Assembly: GCF_900496995.4 (NCBI RefSeq)
Contig: NC_044030.1
Span: 17,110,851-17,174,850 of the forward strand
Length of the DNA stretch: 64,000 bases
Source of the DNA: Aquila chrysaetos chrysaetos
Lineage: Eukaryota > Chordata > Aves > Accipitriformes > Accipitridae
Direction: 5' to 3'
Shown: positions 35,500 through 49,340 of the stretch, in pieces
Layout of the letters: each line of letters starts with the position of its first letter
Numbering within the stretch: position 1 is the first letter of the stretch
Translations under genes and position numbers: made by a program
The notes under the pieces: generated by a model
What the model saw: the letters and a program-made list of their open reading frames with translations, nothing else
Databases searched by the model: none
What the model was told of the DNA's origin: nothing

Positions 35500-36512
35500 A
35501 TTGGTTACTTAGTGAAAATAACTGCCTATTATCTCAGTAGCAAAAGCACTGCTTTAACGCTCTTCTAAAACACAGAACTTGAAATTCATTCGTTGCTGCA
35601 AAGTTTAAGGTATTTTTTCTGTGATTTTAATGTGCTCATGGGAGCAAACTGAGTAGTGGAGTAATACAAGTTTTTGCAGAATGCACAGAATGATCTCACA
35701 GTATTCAGAATCACCCCTTTCAGGCTGGATTCTCGTTTCGTTGCAATAGCTTTCTTTGGGGGTTTCTTTTAATAAACTATAACTATAAAGCTGTGAACAG
35801 TTAACTGGCAATTGCCTTTAAAAAGTGGGATGCTTTGTATTCCATTGAGTATGTGTGTGTTAATTGCTCTGACCAAAAGAAATGTAGTTTTTCACTAAAT
35901 GTTGTGCATGTTACATTTTTACAATACCTTTAAATTTACCATTTGTCTCCTTTCCAAGCATACAATTTATTTTTAAAGGTGTCCAGAAAGATAGAAGAAG
36001 GACTCTTGTTCATATCCAGCAGCTCTTGGCATTACAGATTACAGCAGAGAGATTTTGAAATACTGATTAGTGTCATAGAGTGGTGCCTGGTCAAGATACT
36101 GGGCTGGATGCCTTCTAACCATGCATGCTGATGAAATTTTGAAGAAGTTTATTTTTGGTCTATAAAATAGCACAAGTCTAGACTAGATGATGCTGTAATG
36201 TAGAGATTTCTTACAGGTGAAAGCTTCCTGAAGCTACAGCTTTTCCTTTTCACTTGCTTTTCAAAATAGGGCAACAGGCTCTTTTGTTTGCACACACAAA
36301 ACTCTGACTACACACTAAAAGAAAGCATCAAGAAGAAAATCAGTCACAGTTTTAACACCCAGTAGAAATACTACGTTTTTGGCTGGTACGTAGATCTGGG
36401 AAGGGCTTTTATTGTTCTTTCCAAAGAATAAATACGAAGCACTTGTAATAGTGATTATTTCCCTATGCAGGCAGAAAATTGTGCTTCTCACACTGAAAAT
36501 GCACTCTTGCAT
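35500..36512. other. Intergenic AT-rich sequence, nothing supported
   Basis: This lies between the GTF2H2 promoter and the next LTR. Short frames only; no exon-like homology seen. Confidence 0.5.
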
Positions 36513-37074
36513 TGTCATGGTTTAACCCCAGCCAGCAACTAAGCACCACGCAGCCGCTCACTCACTTCCCCCCCCACCCAGTGGGATGGGGGAGAGAGCT
36601 GGGGAAAAAAAAGTGAAACTTATGGGTTGAGATAAGAACAGTTTAATAGAACAGAAAGGAAGAAAAAAAATCACAACAATAATAATAATAATTGGAATAT
36701 ACAAAACAAGTAATGCAAAATGCAGTTGCTTACCACTCACTGACCGATACCCAGTTACTTCCCAAGCAGCAATCTGCCCCCCCCCAGCCCAACTCCCCCC
36801 CAGTTTATATACTGGGCGTGACGTCATACGGTATAGAATACCCCTTTGGCCAGTTTGGGTCAGGTGTCCTGGCTGTGTCCCCTCCCAACTTCTTGTCTCC
36901 CTCCAGCCTTCTTGCTGGCTGGGCATGAGAAGCTGAAAAATCCTTGACATAGTATACTTAGCAACAACTACAAATGTCAGTGTTATCAACATTCTTATCA
37001 TACTGAATCCAAAACATAACACTATGCCAGCTACTAGGAAGAAAATTAACTCTGTCCCAGCCAGAACCAGGACA
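36513..37074 (-). mobile_element. ERVL-type solo LTR, minus orientation
   Basis: On the plus strand it starts TGTCATGGTTTAACCCC and ends CCAGAACCAGGACA, the reverse complement of the family at 3034-3615. It contains the diagnostic stretch near AAGCACCACGCAGCCGCTC and an (AAT)n-rich segment at about 36670-36695. The flanking pentamers TGCAT and TATAT do not match well, so the TSD is decayed or absent. Confidence 0.88.
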
Positions 37075-40000
37075 TATATTTATAGGTGTTAACTATTCAC
37101 CTTTCACAGCTACTGTAGCTAAACGATTATAAAACTACATTTAACTATGTAACAGTAACTTTCTTCTATTACCCTTACTTTGCTATGCCCAGAAATTTAC
37201 AAACAATTCTGCAGTAGTATCATACCAGCTGATGCCAAATGTAGCACAACATGGTCCCTACATTCAGGAGGTTACAACAGCAACTAGTTCACGTTGTTAA
37301 ACCTAGAGGATGATTTGTTTAAATAGAAGAAAAGCATTTTCAGTTGTATGGATTAATGTCAGACTACTTGAGAAGACATGGTGACAAAATGTTGCCATAG
37401 GATGGGTTGGCCTTTGTGAGAATGAGGCAGCAGGGAAAAAACACAAGAGTCCAAGGGAACAGAGGGACAGATTTGTTAGCAGAACAAACTCACTAATAGA
37501 AAAACAGGATCGGAACTATGAAACACTCAAAACTACCAAGATCTGAAATCTGCTATTAAAAAGAAAAAAAATTATTTACATATAATTTACACATGCCTAT
37601 ATATAATTTTTATATATCTCCAGAATGGAATACTACACACAGTGGTAGAAAAGGAAAATTACTGTAACTACTCAATTATAGGGAGAGAGGAGGAAACCCA
37701 ATGACATCTACAGAGTGCACATATTTTAGGAATAGTAGGGAATAAGGAATCTTTCCAGATGAAAGAATACATCATAGCCATTTTGCATGTTCTGGTAATT
37801 CCACAAGGTTTTTATCTATATTTAAACAGGATTTCCATGCAGGTTCTAGAACTGTACGAATGTCTCTATTTTGTTACAGTGAAAATTACATGTAGTTTTA
37901 AAAGCTTGCAAATATTTGCTTTCCTACAACGTAAGCAAAAAAATGCAGTTATGCAAAAGTGTACTCTTTCATGTGCAGAAAGAGTTTGAGATCTTTTCAT
38001 ATTAACATTCAAATAGAAAAAGAGGTAACAAATAAGTTTCAGGTATTTTGATGTTACATGATTATTTTTGGTAGAAGCAAAACATAATTCTGAGCAGCAC
38101 TGATCAATCTCATGTCACCAAGAGTTTCCATTTCATAAGCATCACAGTGAGGATTAGCTCAATAAAGCTAGAGATCATTTTAGCCAATTTCTCTGCAGAG
38201 CAATCATAACTTTACTGGATATGGTGGAAGTGTGCCAAGACTAGGTTTGAGCTCTTGAATTACAGGAAAGTTGCTGAGCATCCGTTTCTAAGGGGTGTCA
38301 CTCTGCATCCAAGTAAGACAATAAATGAGGAAGAAAACATTTAAACAGCAGTAACATTTCCTTAAACAGGAGTGGGGAAAAACTCACCACTTCTGTATCC
38401 TTCAGTCTGTTGCATTTATAAGAAGCAATTTATAAATATAGGGGAAACAGGGGAGAAATGAATTAGCTTTCTATTAAACCATACCTGGGAAAAATCCCAG
38501 ATATTTTGAAGGAAAGCAATGAAAACTACTGAAGGTGAAAAAAGGGAAATTCTTGAGTTTATGGATTCAAGATTTGCTTCTAGGAACTGAAATAAAGTTG
38601 TAGTTTCATCTACTCCCATTAGATCACATGCCATCCTTTCTTAAGAAGGAAAAAGTCCAATTCATAAAACACCGAAATGGAAAAATGGCTGCAAGCTGAC
38701 AATTTCAATAGAAGAAGAAAGAAATGAGACTTCTTTCAGAAAAGGGATATTTTTTATTGTTATAGGCCAAGAATTTCAATGATGGACAGGAATGCAGGAT
38801 ATACAACCATTTTGTAGATTATGATTGTCCAAATGCTTCAAATCCCACCACAATTTTAAGATTAATAAAATAAATACTGGATAGCTTCTTCTACCATTTC
38901 AAATCAATTAGGTTTTTCATTGCCACAAGTATTTTTAGTTGATTCGCTGTCAGGAAAGCTAGTCCACCCTACTACGCGATACAAACTTTCGGTTATATTT
39001 GTTAGGCACTCCTTATCTGCCCCGCAAAAATGTACAGATTAGTAAAGAGTATGCAGATATTGCCACAGTTGTCTTGATCAAGGATATCCTATCAAGACCA
39101 AAAAAAAAAAAGCCCTTTTATTGATTTCTTCAAGTCCAGTTTGAAAACTATTAATATTCCTGGAAACTGTAAGTCTCTTGGACATTGCCCTTTGTAGATC
39201 TGTGGAGCTAGGCAGCCATTTTCTAAGAGGAAGACTGAAGGATAAAAGTTCTTGTTATATACACTCAGTGTCTGAGGACAGGCTGTAATTGAAAGTGGAT
39301 GCTGTATGCGCATTGATGTAGGGCAATAGCACTTGGTAAGATTCAAATACTGTTAACTACCTTCTGCAAAAACCCAATCACATGAGCAAGACCACATAGC
39401 AGACAGTTTACACATACATGCAACAATGTAGTTTCACAGAGTTGAGACTAGGGAGACCGGTAATCATCTAATAACTTCAGTTTTGTCTGAAGTATAGCTT
39501 CCATTCCTTAAGGATATCAAGAGACCACTTTCCCTGATAGTTCTGATTGTAACTAATTCTCACTCAATTTCCTCCCAATTTCTGTCTTGCATTTGACTTG
39601 ATCAAACAACCAACTCCAAGCCATTAATTCTTATTTCATTAATCTCAATTTCTCTAAGAGATAAAAATGTTTCTTAGACTAATATTTTTTCTTTGGCATG
39701 TTCAGAGCACTGTTGACGAGACCCTTTTCAGTCCTCCATTGATAGGTTAGAGCAAAACCAGCTCACCAATTGTATGCACCCAAAGTGCCTGCTTAGCAGT
39801 GCTGAGGTCCTAACAGATTCAGGACTGAGCAAGTAATTTACTGTAATGGTTGCAACGTGTTGCCCTGCTGGACTTCCTAAGCTGCTAAGGTAAATGCCTT
39901 CTCCTGGGGCTCCATGCTCAGCACACCCCACTGACATGCACCGCACTAATCCTATTTGAAACCCAGAAGGCTGGCAGAAGGGAGTATTCTTACATATCTT

Positions 40001-42318
40001 CTCTCCACAGCTTTTGGAAGATCCACTCAGCCACACCTGTGGCACCTTGCTGGGAAACCCAGAGCAACACACACAGAGCTGTCTCTGCTTGGTTTATTTC
40101 CTTGTTCCAGCCACAGGCATGGTGTCCCCTTTTCCCAACCCATTTGCAGGAAAGGACAAGCATGATGCTTCTGCAGAGGCTTCACAGGCACTATCTGCAA
40201 GGCCAGGAGCCAGTTTCTCAGAGACCGAAACTCAGACCACTGTCAAAGGGAGCCTGGAGCTGGGTCTCAGTGTCCTGCAGCAGGAAGACCTACTAAGGGT
40301 GCAGACTGTGAATCTTCCAAAGAAAACATAAGAGTTATCTCTGCTTTTTAGCACTTTATAAACGTCTTTAAACTTGGACCTGGTACTGATGCAATGCCCA
40401 GAACTCCCACTGAGAAAAAAATGAGAAACCTGTGTGTACAGTGAGAGGAGGTCATTTAGATTGCAGGGATTTGGCCAAGGACGTCTCTTACAAAGAAAAG
40501 TTTAACAAGTATCCAGCACAACAGGTATAAAACACTTCACCCAGCTCCTTTATAAGGTAAAGTGGTTTCCTCTTCTTTGAAAAGAACAGAAGCCTGAACC
40601 AGAAAGAGAGAAACTTGAAAAGAGGGAGAACAAGGCATTGCACTGACTGTCATCTGACTTCAGACTGATGAAAATATTGAGAGACCCTCCAGGTAGATAA
40701 GGCTGAAGGCTTTCAAATGAAGAGGTGCCAAGTTTTCAAATTCTCTCAGAGTTCCCATGGTGTCTTGTGTTATTTACTTCATCTACTAAAACTCTTGGAA
40801 TTAAGTGGCTGATAAAATTGGAATGTCATCTTTTAAATATGAAAGTGGGTTTGTAGCTATCAGGATTGCAGTGTGAATGATAAGGGCTCAAAAATCAGAA
40901 GGGATATAACTGCCAGAGAGAGGTACATTAATGCATTTCCAGTACTGAAGAACAGGTGGTACTACCATCACTGTTCTCACCTGGAAGCAGCTTTCCTGAT
41001 GTCTTGCCTTTAAATTAAGGCAAAAGTTGAAAACTTTCTTTTAAAGAAAAAATGATTGCTAACAAAAATTTGAAATAATCTTAATCAGAGCACCTTTTTC
41101 TAACAAAATGCTTTTATAAGCAATAGAATAACACGGCTACACTGGTGGGTTTTTTTTCAAATTAAAATATATTTCAGAACAGACAAATTGCAGTTGTAGA
41201 AAACTGTACAAAGAAACTATCAATGCTTCTAACAATTTTAGTAAGTAAAAAAGTAAACAGATGTGAAAAAGGATACAAAGAGAAAATGTACTGGCTTATG
41301 AAAATGTTTGTGTATACAAACTATCCCCAAGATAAAATATAATAATGTATATTGAATTTATGCAGATATGCTCTGGAAAGCATGTCTAATAAAACATTTA
41401 CCTGGCCTTATAAAGGATACTAGTAATTTATACTTTGAATGAGAACTAATTTTGCTGTACTTACTCTCTGAATGCCAAATTCACGAACAGCTGCTATGTA
41501 GACAAAAAGTCCTGTTACTTGCCGATGAAGAATAAAGTGTTTTGCCTTTAAACCCAAGGTTTCCTACTAAGATGACCCAGAAAAGGCATGCAGAGCATAA
41601 TGGCCTATAGCAACACTAACAGAACACAAACATGAGTCTCATCCTGTACCTCTGTTCCTTTAAGGCCATATATAAATTTGTTGCATCACCTCTAAAGAGA
41701 GGAACAACAACAAAAAAAACCCTAAAACCAAATACCCCCACAGTATGGTTGCTTAAATAGGACGTTATTTTCTGTCTCTTGTTGGGTAAAATTCCAGATA
41801 ATTTCTGACACAGAGCAGAGCATTTGGAAATACAATACAAAAAGTCTTATTAAACTGATCTTTGACTTGCCAAATTATTCAGTGTGATTAAGGACTCCAC
41901 CAAAGCCCAGCCAGAAAGAACAGCTCAACTCCTTCCGGTATCATTAAGATGTCAGCTGTAAATAAAATCTGTAATTGTTAATGGCATTTCTGTGCAAACT
42001 TTTGACATGGTATTTAGAATTACTTTCTCTACTAGGCTTTGCAAGTTTGCAAATACAGTATTTAAGAGGCCAGACTGTGTGCTGTCTAATAAAAGCAGAA
42101 TGTTAGCACAGGTTTTCTAAACTAATCTGATAACTTCATTACATTGATTTAAAATTGGATCTGCATACAAAACCTCCTAGTAATGTACAACATCTAAATA
42201 AGTGACAAAGTGATTAAGCAATCCCCATAGGTGTACTGTTCTGAGAGTAAATAAATAGTTTAAAATACACATATCGATTTAAAAAATAGGAAATCGTATC
42301 CACAAAGTGAAGGCATAG
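37075..42318. other. Intergenic and MARVELD2 3' UTR region; no supported gene
   Basis: The sequence is AT-rich with only short frames. The part nearest 42318 would be the MARVELD2 3' UTR. A somewhat richer block at about 39740-40330 has overlapping frames of 105-114 codons on both strands, with no homology I recognise. Confidence 0.45.
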
Positions 42319-45300
42319 CTAAGTTTCTACATTCCAATTCATAACTTTATCATAGTCCTGAATCCGTTGTTTTATGTGAGAAAGCTTATTCTTTAGGTAT
42401 TCACAACGCTCCTTTTTCTCCAGAAATGCAGGATCCTGTCAAAAATACAAAAAACTTTACATTAATATATTATACGTTCTGACTCTTCCAAGAATAGTCT
42501 ATTATCAGTTATGTTCTTGATTAAGGACAATATATAAATATTCTCCCAAAATCACTTTTTCCCTGGCCACAATTTCTTATTTCCTGCTTCCTGTTCCTTC
42601 ATGAAAGGCTGGAAAAAAAGGTTCTGCTTTTATATACTGTAGTTACATAGTAAACAGAGCAGTTTTTAAACAGAAATCTGCAAATATAAATGACATCCTA
42701 CTATATAATTTAGATTTTATATGTGCCTTGTGGTATGTCTAATAAATCCCTCCCCCTCAAAAAGCAATAAAGTTCAACTAACATGGACACAAAATTTGAA
42801 TTCCATGAAAAAAGGTATTTGTAACATATTATGTTTCTAATGGAACAAAGGTATACATTTACCGCCCGCATTTAAAAATAACAAAGTGAAACCTCCTAGA
42901 TTACACTGAAAATTACATTTTGAGAGTCTAAATCCCATGCCACAAAGAAAATACAAAACTTCTTTTCAAGGGTAAGACTATGTTTTCTGTTGTGAACTTA
43001 TTATCTATGTTGTATCACTGTGTCAGTCAGTGAATATAAATTAACTGGATCCCCCATAATAACCAATCTTATAACACTAAGAGATGAGACATACTCTCAG
43101 AAGATGAAAATGCTTAACTGTTGTGGGTTTTTTTTCCCACACCTGGCTAATGGAATCATTATTCTCAAAACAGGTTGTTGGCATGAGTGGAGTGGGTTGT
43201 GTCCTAACTTGCCAGAGTTTTAGAAGACAAAATGTACAAAGTCCTGTAGTAGCTACAGATACCCTGAGCTAGCAAATTGTACCTAGTGTAAGACATGTGG
43301 GCTATTTACACTCTCTTTGCTAGATTCATTAGCAATGTAAAGCTGAAAACACTCACATTTTTCTTCTTCTTGTATTCTTGCAGAACTTTTGATATCCTTT
43401 CCTGTTCCTAATGAGAGACCACACATTTTTAAACACTTTGAGTGTACTCCATAACTTCATGTAAATTCTACAAAATGCTTGTCAGAAGTAGAATTCTCAT
43501 TTGATCAATCCATTGAAGTTGTAACATCTTAATTGTAAGTCTTGTATTTGAGAAACAGTGAACATAAATTAACTGTAACTCACTCAAACTTGAAAACTAC
43601 TAGCATGAAAAAAAAAAAACCAACCCACAGAAAAAACATGTATACAACTTAATTGCAACTTGGTGTCCTTGACTGATGACCAAACAAGAAATAACATATT
43701 TGGGGAAACTTTGTCTCCCACAGAGTCACTGCCAGCATTACAAGACATTGTGCCCTAGCTAAAGACAGTCAGAAACTGTCTAATACCACACCTGTTCTCC
43801 ATAAGCCCATTTCACAGGTACTTACATATACACTTTCAGGATGTTGAGGAAGCTGTCTAAGCAATGCATCCAGCTCATCAAACTTTTTTAATACAGCATG
43901 AACTTCCACAGACAGTTCTTTATACTCAGCAAACTGATCATTGAATACTGCTTTGTACCGGTCTCGCATTTCATTTGTTTGAATTGCTGGGTATTTCCTT
44001 TTAAAAAAAAAATAAAATTCAAGGACTTGTTTTAGAGATAGGACTTCAACAAACACATGGACCCTTCACTTTGACAGTGTATTTCTGTATTGTTTGCTAA
44101 TCTTATAACCTGCTAAAATTTGCATGTATGTAAAGCATTGAAATCACAGAATGACACAATGGTTGAGGTTGGAAGGGATGTCCAGAGGTCATCTGGTCCA
44201 ACCTCCCTGCTCAGGCAGGGCCACCTAGACCAGGTTGTCCAGGACTGTGTCCACACAGTGTCTGAATATCTCTAAGGATGGAGACTCCATAATCTCTCTG
44301 GGCCACCTGTGCTAACCCCCACAGTAAAAAAGATTTTCCTAATATTCAGGTGGAACCTCCTGTCTTTCAGTTTGTGTCCTAGTCTATGGCAAATAGTACA
44401 AAAATTAATTTATGATCTCATAATTCACCATGGAAAGAGCTACCCTTTAAAAGGGAGCATGTTAATAGATTTAGCACTTAGAAAGTACAAGAGTAGTCAA
44501 ATTTCAGGGGCTAAAAACACAAGTAATTTCCCATGCATTTTATTTTTTTCTAAATTGTCTGTATGGTGGTCTTCTGTTCCTTTGGCAGTTATAGTATTTG
44601 CTACATTATAACATTCTGCTTTAACATTTGAAGTTTGGGTGGGTTTTTTTAAATTTAAGATTCTTTATTTATATCACTGGTTCTATGCCTTTGATACCAG
44701 CCTCCATCCTCTCTATTGTTAACATTAACTTAATAAAGAATTATGAGTTCCCATAGCACATGCATGGCAGCGAAACCATGAGTGTATATATGAGAAATGC
44801 TCAGTGAAAAACATCATTCAAGTATTCTCCATTAAGTTTGTTCATCAAAGTCAAGTTACTTACGCTAAGTAGTCTGGCATCACTATAGGTTTAGGAATGT
44901 GGCCTGCAGGTATATGACCATTAAGTAGTTCTGGTTTTCTTTCCACTGATTTAAGCTGCCTGTAAGTGACCTCTTCTCTTGGTCTGTCATCACTTTCATA
45001 CTGTTTTAGAAGAAAAAAAAAAAATTCTTAATGAAGTCAGTTTTACTTCATTTGCAATATACATAAACCACAAAATACCCAACTCATTTGAAGACAGAGG
45101 TAGAAATATTGAGCAGCAGTAGAAGCAAATCATAGGTTTTTATTACAACCCTTATTGTAATTAGAAAATTAGTAAAGAGTTACAGTAATGTTTCTTACAC
45201 AGTATCCATCTTCAGTTTGTCCTAACAGTGGTCCAATGACAAATATTTCTTGGGGCTTGGAAAGATTGGTCTTGTATGTCTTTAAAAAATGATTTAAGGA

Positions 45301-48300
45301 AGTTTCCTTGGATATCTAACTGATTTGTGAATGAACAGGAATCACTCAGTTCTCTGGAGTTCCCTTTTCCCCCTGTTTCCTATTGCACAATTTATTCTTT
45401 GATCCAGAAATAAAAGCACGTGGAGTCTTGTTGGACCACATAAAAAAGGATCCTGATCCAGTACTGAAGCAACAAAGAAAACAGTGGTAGGAAATTCACA
45501 GTATCTAACAGGAGACATTTAAGACTGAAATAAGTACACCACAAATTCTCTGGGAATCAACATCTGCTGTTAAGATCCTATACAATCTTTGTAGCATATG
45601 CAACCGCATCTTTGTGCGGCAGAAGCGCTAACATTGCTGATACTTCAGAACTGGCAAGGATGTCTTTGGAGCAGTCTCAGAGACACAGGAACAAGTTAAA
45701 CTCACAGAGTACGTACCCCTGTGCTTCCACTGGCTCTCCTCCAAATTAAGCAGCCAGCCAGGAGGAAGGAGAGTCTCTAAACCCTACAATGCCATCAGAT
45801 GACCTGCTGTTCTAGCCATGTCTGCAAAACTCTGTGATAAATGCTACAGAACTTGTAACTTCATAGAAGAGTGTAAGAGCACACAGAGTCATCAGATTTG
45901 CTATTTACAGTAAATTTTATAACCTAGCCTAACTAGTAGTAGTTTCTTTACAAGCTTGTTCTGAATCTTCTAGGTAGGAGAATGTTGTCTGGACTACATT
46001 AAAGAATTAAACCTCTCTTCCAAGCCAAATAAGTAAATAAATAGATAGGTCAATCGAAATAGTGACATGAAAAAGAACAACCATTTGGAAATACCAGTAA
46101 ACAGAAGAATAAACTCCTATTTCCTACCTTCTTTTCTGGAAAAGAGGACTGTGTTTTCATCTATCAAAAAATGGAAAGAACTGTAAGTTTTATTTTCAGC
46201 AAAAACAGTATGCAAAAGCAGAGTCTTAAAATCTAAACTTTCTCAAAATCGTGCTGTACAGAGAATTACATTTATATTTAGGTATGAAGAAATTTAACAT
46301 GAGGAATATTTTCAAATCAATTGATTTAAAGACTGTTTAAGAACAGTGGAACAAAAACAACCACCCAAAACCCCGAACAAAGACAGGATCTCCCAGAGCA
46401 CAGCTGTAAGGAACAGCTTGCAGAAAATACTCCATCCACTTCCCAGTCTCCTTTATTATTTCACATTCCAGCCCATATTAACTCACTGACACTCTGCAGC
46501 CTAATTCATTGCCTAGAAAACACAACAGTGCGCTAACCGGTAGCTCAACCAGCAGCTATTTTGCATAGCACTCTCCAGAGCCTAACCTATATTATAGAAG
46601 AATTCCCTTTAGAAATATTAAGTACCTGGAATAAAAGAACATGGATTGTAACAGGGAAGAGTGATTGAATGCCTTCTGTATAATTAATTCCAGCAATCAC
46701 TTCATTCTTGCAGGACATATTAAAAGTGGGTTAAAAACTTTTATCAAAGAGCTGCAATGTACCTTTCAAAAGGGGAGTCTCAGTTTTATGCAAGATGGTG
46801 GAATGGAAACCAGCGTTGAATGAAAATGCTGCAAATCAGATGGCAGTCACAAAGCAGAGGACATGCAACTTTAAACTTGTGCTCTCCTACTAAAATCACT
46901 TAAATGCTGACCCCTCCTTAAGTTAGGCTTATGTAGGCTTCACATGTTAATTTTTATGCTATATTAAGTTTTATTAATTTTTTTTAAGGTCTTTTTGGTG
47001 GTGTTTTCACGTGAAGGAAGTTTTACACAAATGACATTGAATTCTCTAGTTGAGAGGGCTAAGTCTCTACTATTACAGTTTATCATTAACCAGGTGAGTA
47101 TTGAATGCTTCTAGTAAGGGCAAGGGCAGCAGCAGTGCAAAATACTTGATGTGAAAAAGATAAAGTTGATTGAAATCTGAGACACCAAAATCTAGCCAAC
47201 TCTGTTATTACTATTATTTTCTGATAACTATTGTAAGGAAAGCTGAAAAGACATAAAGAAGTAGGTTGGAGTTTTGCTTGCAAAGTAAAAATCAGTATTT
47301 CATGTTCTTATGGTCCGTCATGCTAGCCTGTAATGTGCTGAAAGCAGTCTTCAAATAAATGCTAGGTGGCTTTAAGCCTAACCCTACTGAACAGCTGAAC
47401 AAGCACATTGTTCATTGCTTCCTTTGTTTGGAAAATAAGCACCAGGAAGTAGTTCATAAGCTGACGCAGGAAGAGAGCTGAGTATTGCAAAGAGAACAGA
47501 GCCAGCTCCTTGCCAAAGTGAATAAAAAAAAAAAAAAAGCCCACAAATTTGGATCAGACATCTTAAAAACACCTTTTGTTTGGCGATCTCAAGTACTGTT
47601 AAGACTGGTGAAAGCTCACCCTCAAAGGCTACGGACCTGCTGCAGAGAAGACACCTGATACGACTCCATCTACAGCATGGCAAGATCTTAGAACTGCTCC
47701 CCATCACACCTTACCCAGTAGATACAAAATGACTTACCTCCCGTTCCATTAATTCCCTGTGCCTCCTAGCTGCCTCATGCCTCCATAACTTTAGAGAAAC
47801 CACCGCACTAATTAGGTAGATGATCACCGTGACAAACAAGAAGATGATTGCTGCTGTCTGACCTCCCTCTACACGGCAAAAAGATGCATTTATTGGTGTC
47901 TTAAACAAGTGGTAATAGCAGAGCCCACCACGGTTGGTGTCGTTGACGTACACTATGGCAGCTGACATGTACAGAAAGAACAAGGCCACGTTAATTCCGA
48001 ACTCAGTCAGCGGCCACCAGTTGGAATCGAGAAGGATAGTCCGGTAGTACATCGACATGCCCAGCACCAGCAGCACTATCGTGACTATCCACGCCATTCC
48101 CGCCACCACCAGGATGAAAGGCGTTTTGGGTCCGCTGTAGGAGTAGCCTCCATAGGCGCTGCCGGCCCCGTAGCCGTAGGGCTGCGAGTACCCGAACATG
48201 TTGTACCACTCGTTATCCTTGTGCACGTAGGCCGTGACGCAGGCGAAGACGGCGGCGCCCAGCAGCAGCTCCGCCACGCAGAGGATCCTGAGCAGGCCGG

Positions 48301-48859
48301 CCCAGGACTTCATGTAGGCGTACCGCTGGTTGTAGGCCTCCACCCGCTCGCTGTAGGTCTGCCCGGTGGCTGCGCGGTGCTCCAGCGACCCGAAGGGGTC
48401 CCCGGGCAGCATGGCTTCGGCCTCCTTCCGCGAGTCGTAGCTCCCACCCGATCCTCCGTAAGGATCCTTGTAGGAGCCGGGCACCGACCTGGGCTCCGGC
48501 TGGAGAGGGGCCGGGGAGGACGGCGGCGAGCATTCCACCCCGTCCGAGATGTACCTGATGTCGGAGGCCGCGCTGTCCCAGCTGGAGCCGTTGTTGCGTC
48601 TGCCTTTGAAGAAGTTCTTCCACGAGTCCGGGATGAACCGCCGGACCGGCTTGAGCTCGGCCGGCCCGCTCGGGCCGGGGCTGCCCTCGCCGGGGTAGGC
48701 GTCGGGGCCGAAGGGGGGCCGCAGGGGGAGCGGGGGCGGCGGCAAGGGGGCGGCGGTCCGCGGCTCCGCGTCCCGGGGGAGCGGGGAGCCGGGGCCCGCC
48801 CCACGGGGCAGCAGCGACCTGCCGGGCCGCCCGCCCTCTGAGCCGGCGCTCCTCGACAT
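42319..48859 (-). CDS. MARVELD2: Tricellulin (MARVEL domain-containing 2), intact, 7 coding exons
   Basis: Tricellulin seals tricellular tight junctions in epithelia and the inner ear. Coding exons: 47738-48859, 46128-46160, 45199-45279, 44864-45000, 43826-43997, 43357-43407 and 42319-42435. They sum to 1713 bases, 570 residues plus stop, against 558 in human. The N-terminus is proline-rich and cytosolic, with [12 protein letters not shown] (69-80) and [15 protein letters not shown] (99-113). Four MARVEL transmembrane helices lie at about 188-210, 247-268, 286-304 and 335-357, with the GLCYY and FCRVEGG loop motifs. The C-terminal cytosolic occludin/ELL domain (about 459-570) contains RYKAVF, EYKELS and KKFDELDAL, and ends [12 protein letters not shown]. 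All splice sites are consensus and in phase. The start codon lies in a CpG island. The first ~65 residues are unlike mammals and GC-rich, but the downstream match fixes the frame. Confidence 0.97.
44145..44395 (-). mobile_element. CR1 LINE 3'-end fragment
   Basis: The sequence from AATCACAGAATGACACAATGG through GGTTGGAAGGGATG to the AGACTCCATAATCTCTCTGGG segment is the reverse complement of a CR1 3' end, typical of birds. It lies in the MARVELD2 intron between coding exons 4 and 5. Confidence 0.85.
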
Positions 48860-49340
48860 GGCCGGCGCTGGGGCCCGGCGTCAGGCGCTCCCCGGCCCCG
48901 CTCGGCCGCCTCTCATTCACCCGACGGGAGAGTCCAAAGGGCGCCCCGCGCCGGGCGGAGGAAAGCGGACGGTGCGGCCGAGGAGTGCGCCCGGGTGGCC
49001 AGGCCAGGGAGCAGCCGGCGCCCCGCCCCGCTCCGCTCCCCGCCGGGCCGCCCTCGGCACCCGCACCCGCACCTGCGCCGCCCCGCCCGGGCGGCCACAC
49101 CTGCGGCGGCCGAGCGGCCTTGGCCCGGGGAGGCGGGAGCTTCCGGCCGTTGAGCCCCGGCGGAGCCCGGCGCGGGCGGCACGGCGCGGGGAGCGGCCGC
49201 TTTCCCGCCCGCTGCTCCGCCGCTGCTGGTCGGCGGGGGAGCGGGGGCGCGGCCCGCCGGTGAGGTGCGCCGGGGCCCCCGCGGGATCGCCGAGCGCGGT
49301 GAGTCACGGCAGGGAGGGGCGTCCCGGTTACGGGGCGACT
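48100..49340. promoter_or_regulatory. MARVELD2: CpG-island promoter and first coding exon of MARVELD2
   Basis: The stretch is very rich in G, C and CpG and spans the 5' half of the first coding exon and about 480 bases upstream of the ATG. The long frames here on both strands (206, 191, 164 and 411 codons) come from absent AT-rich stops, not genes. No TATA box was seen upstream of 48859, as expected for a CpG-island promoter. Confidence 0.8.
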
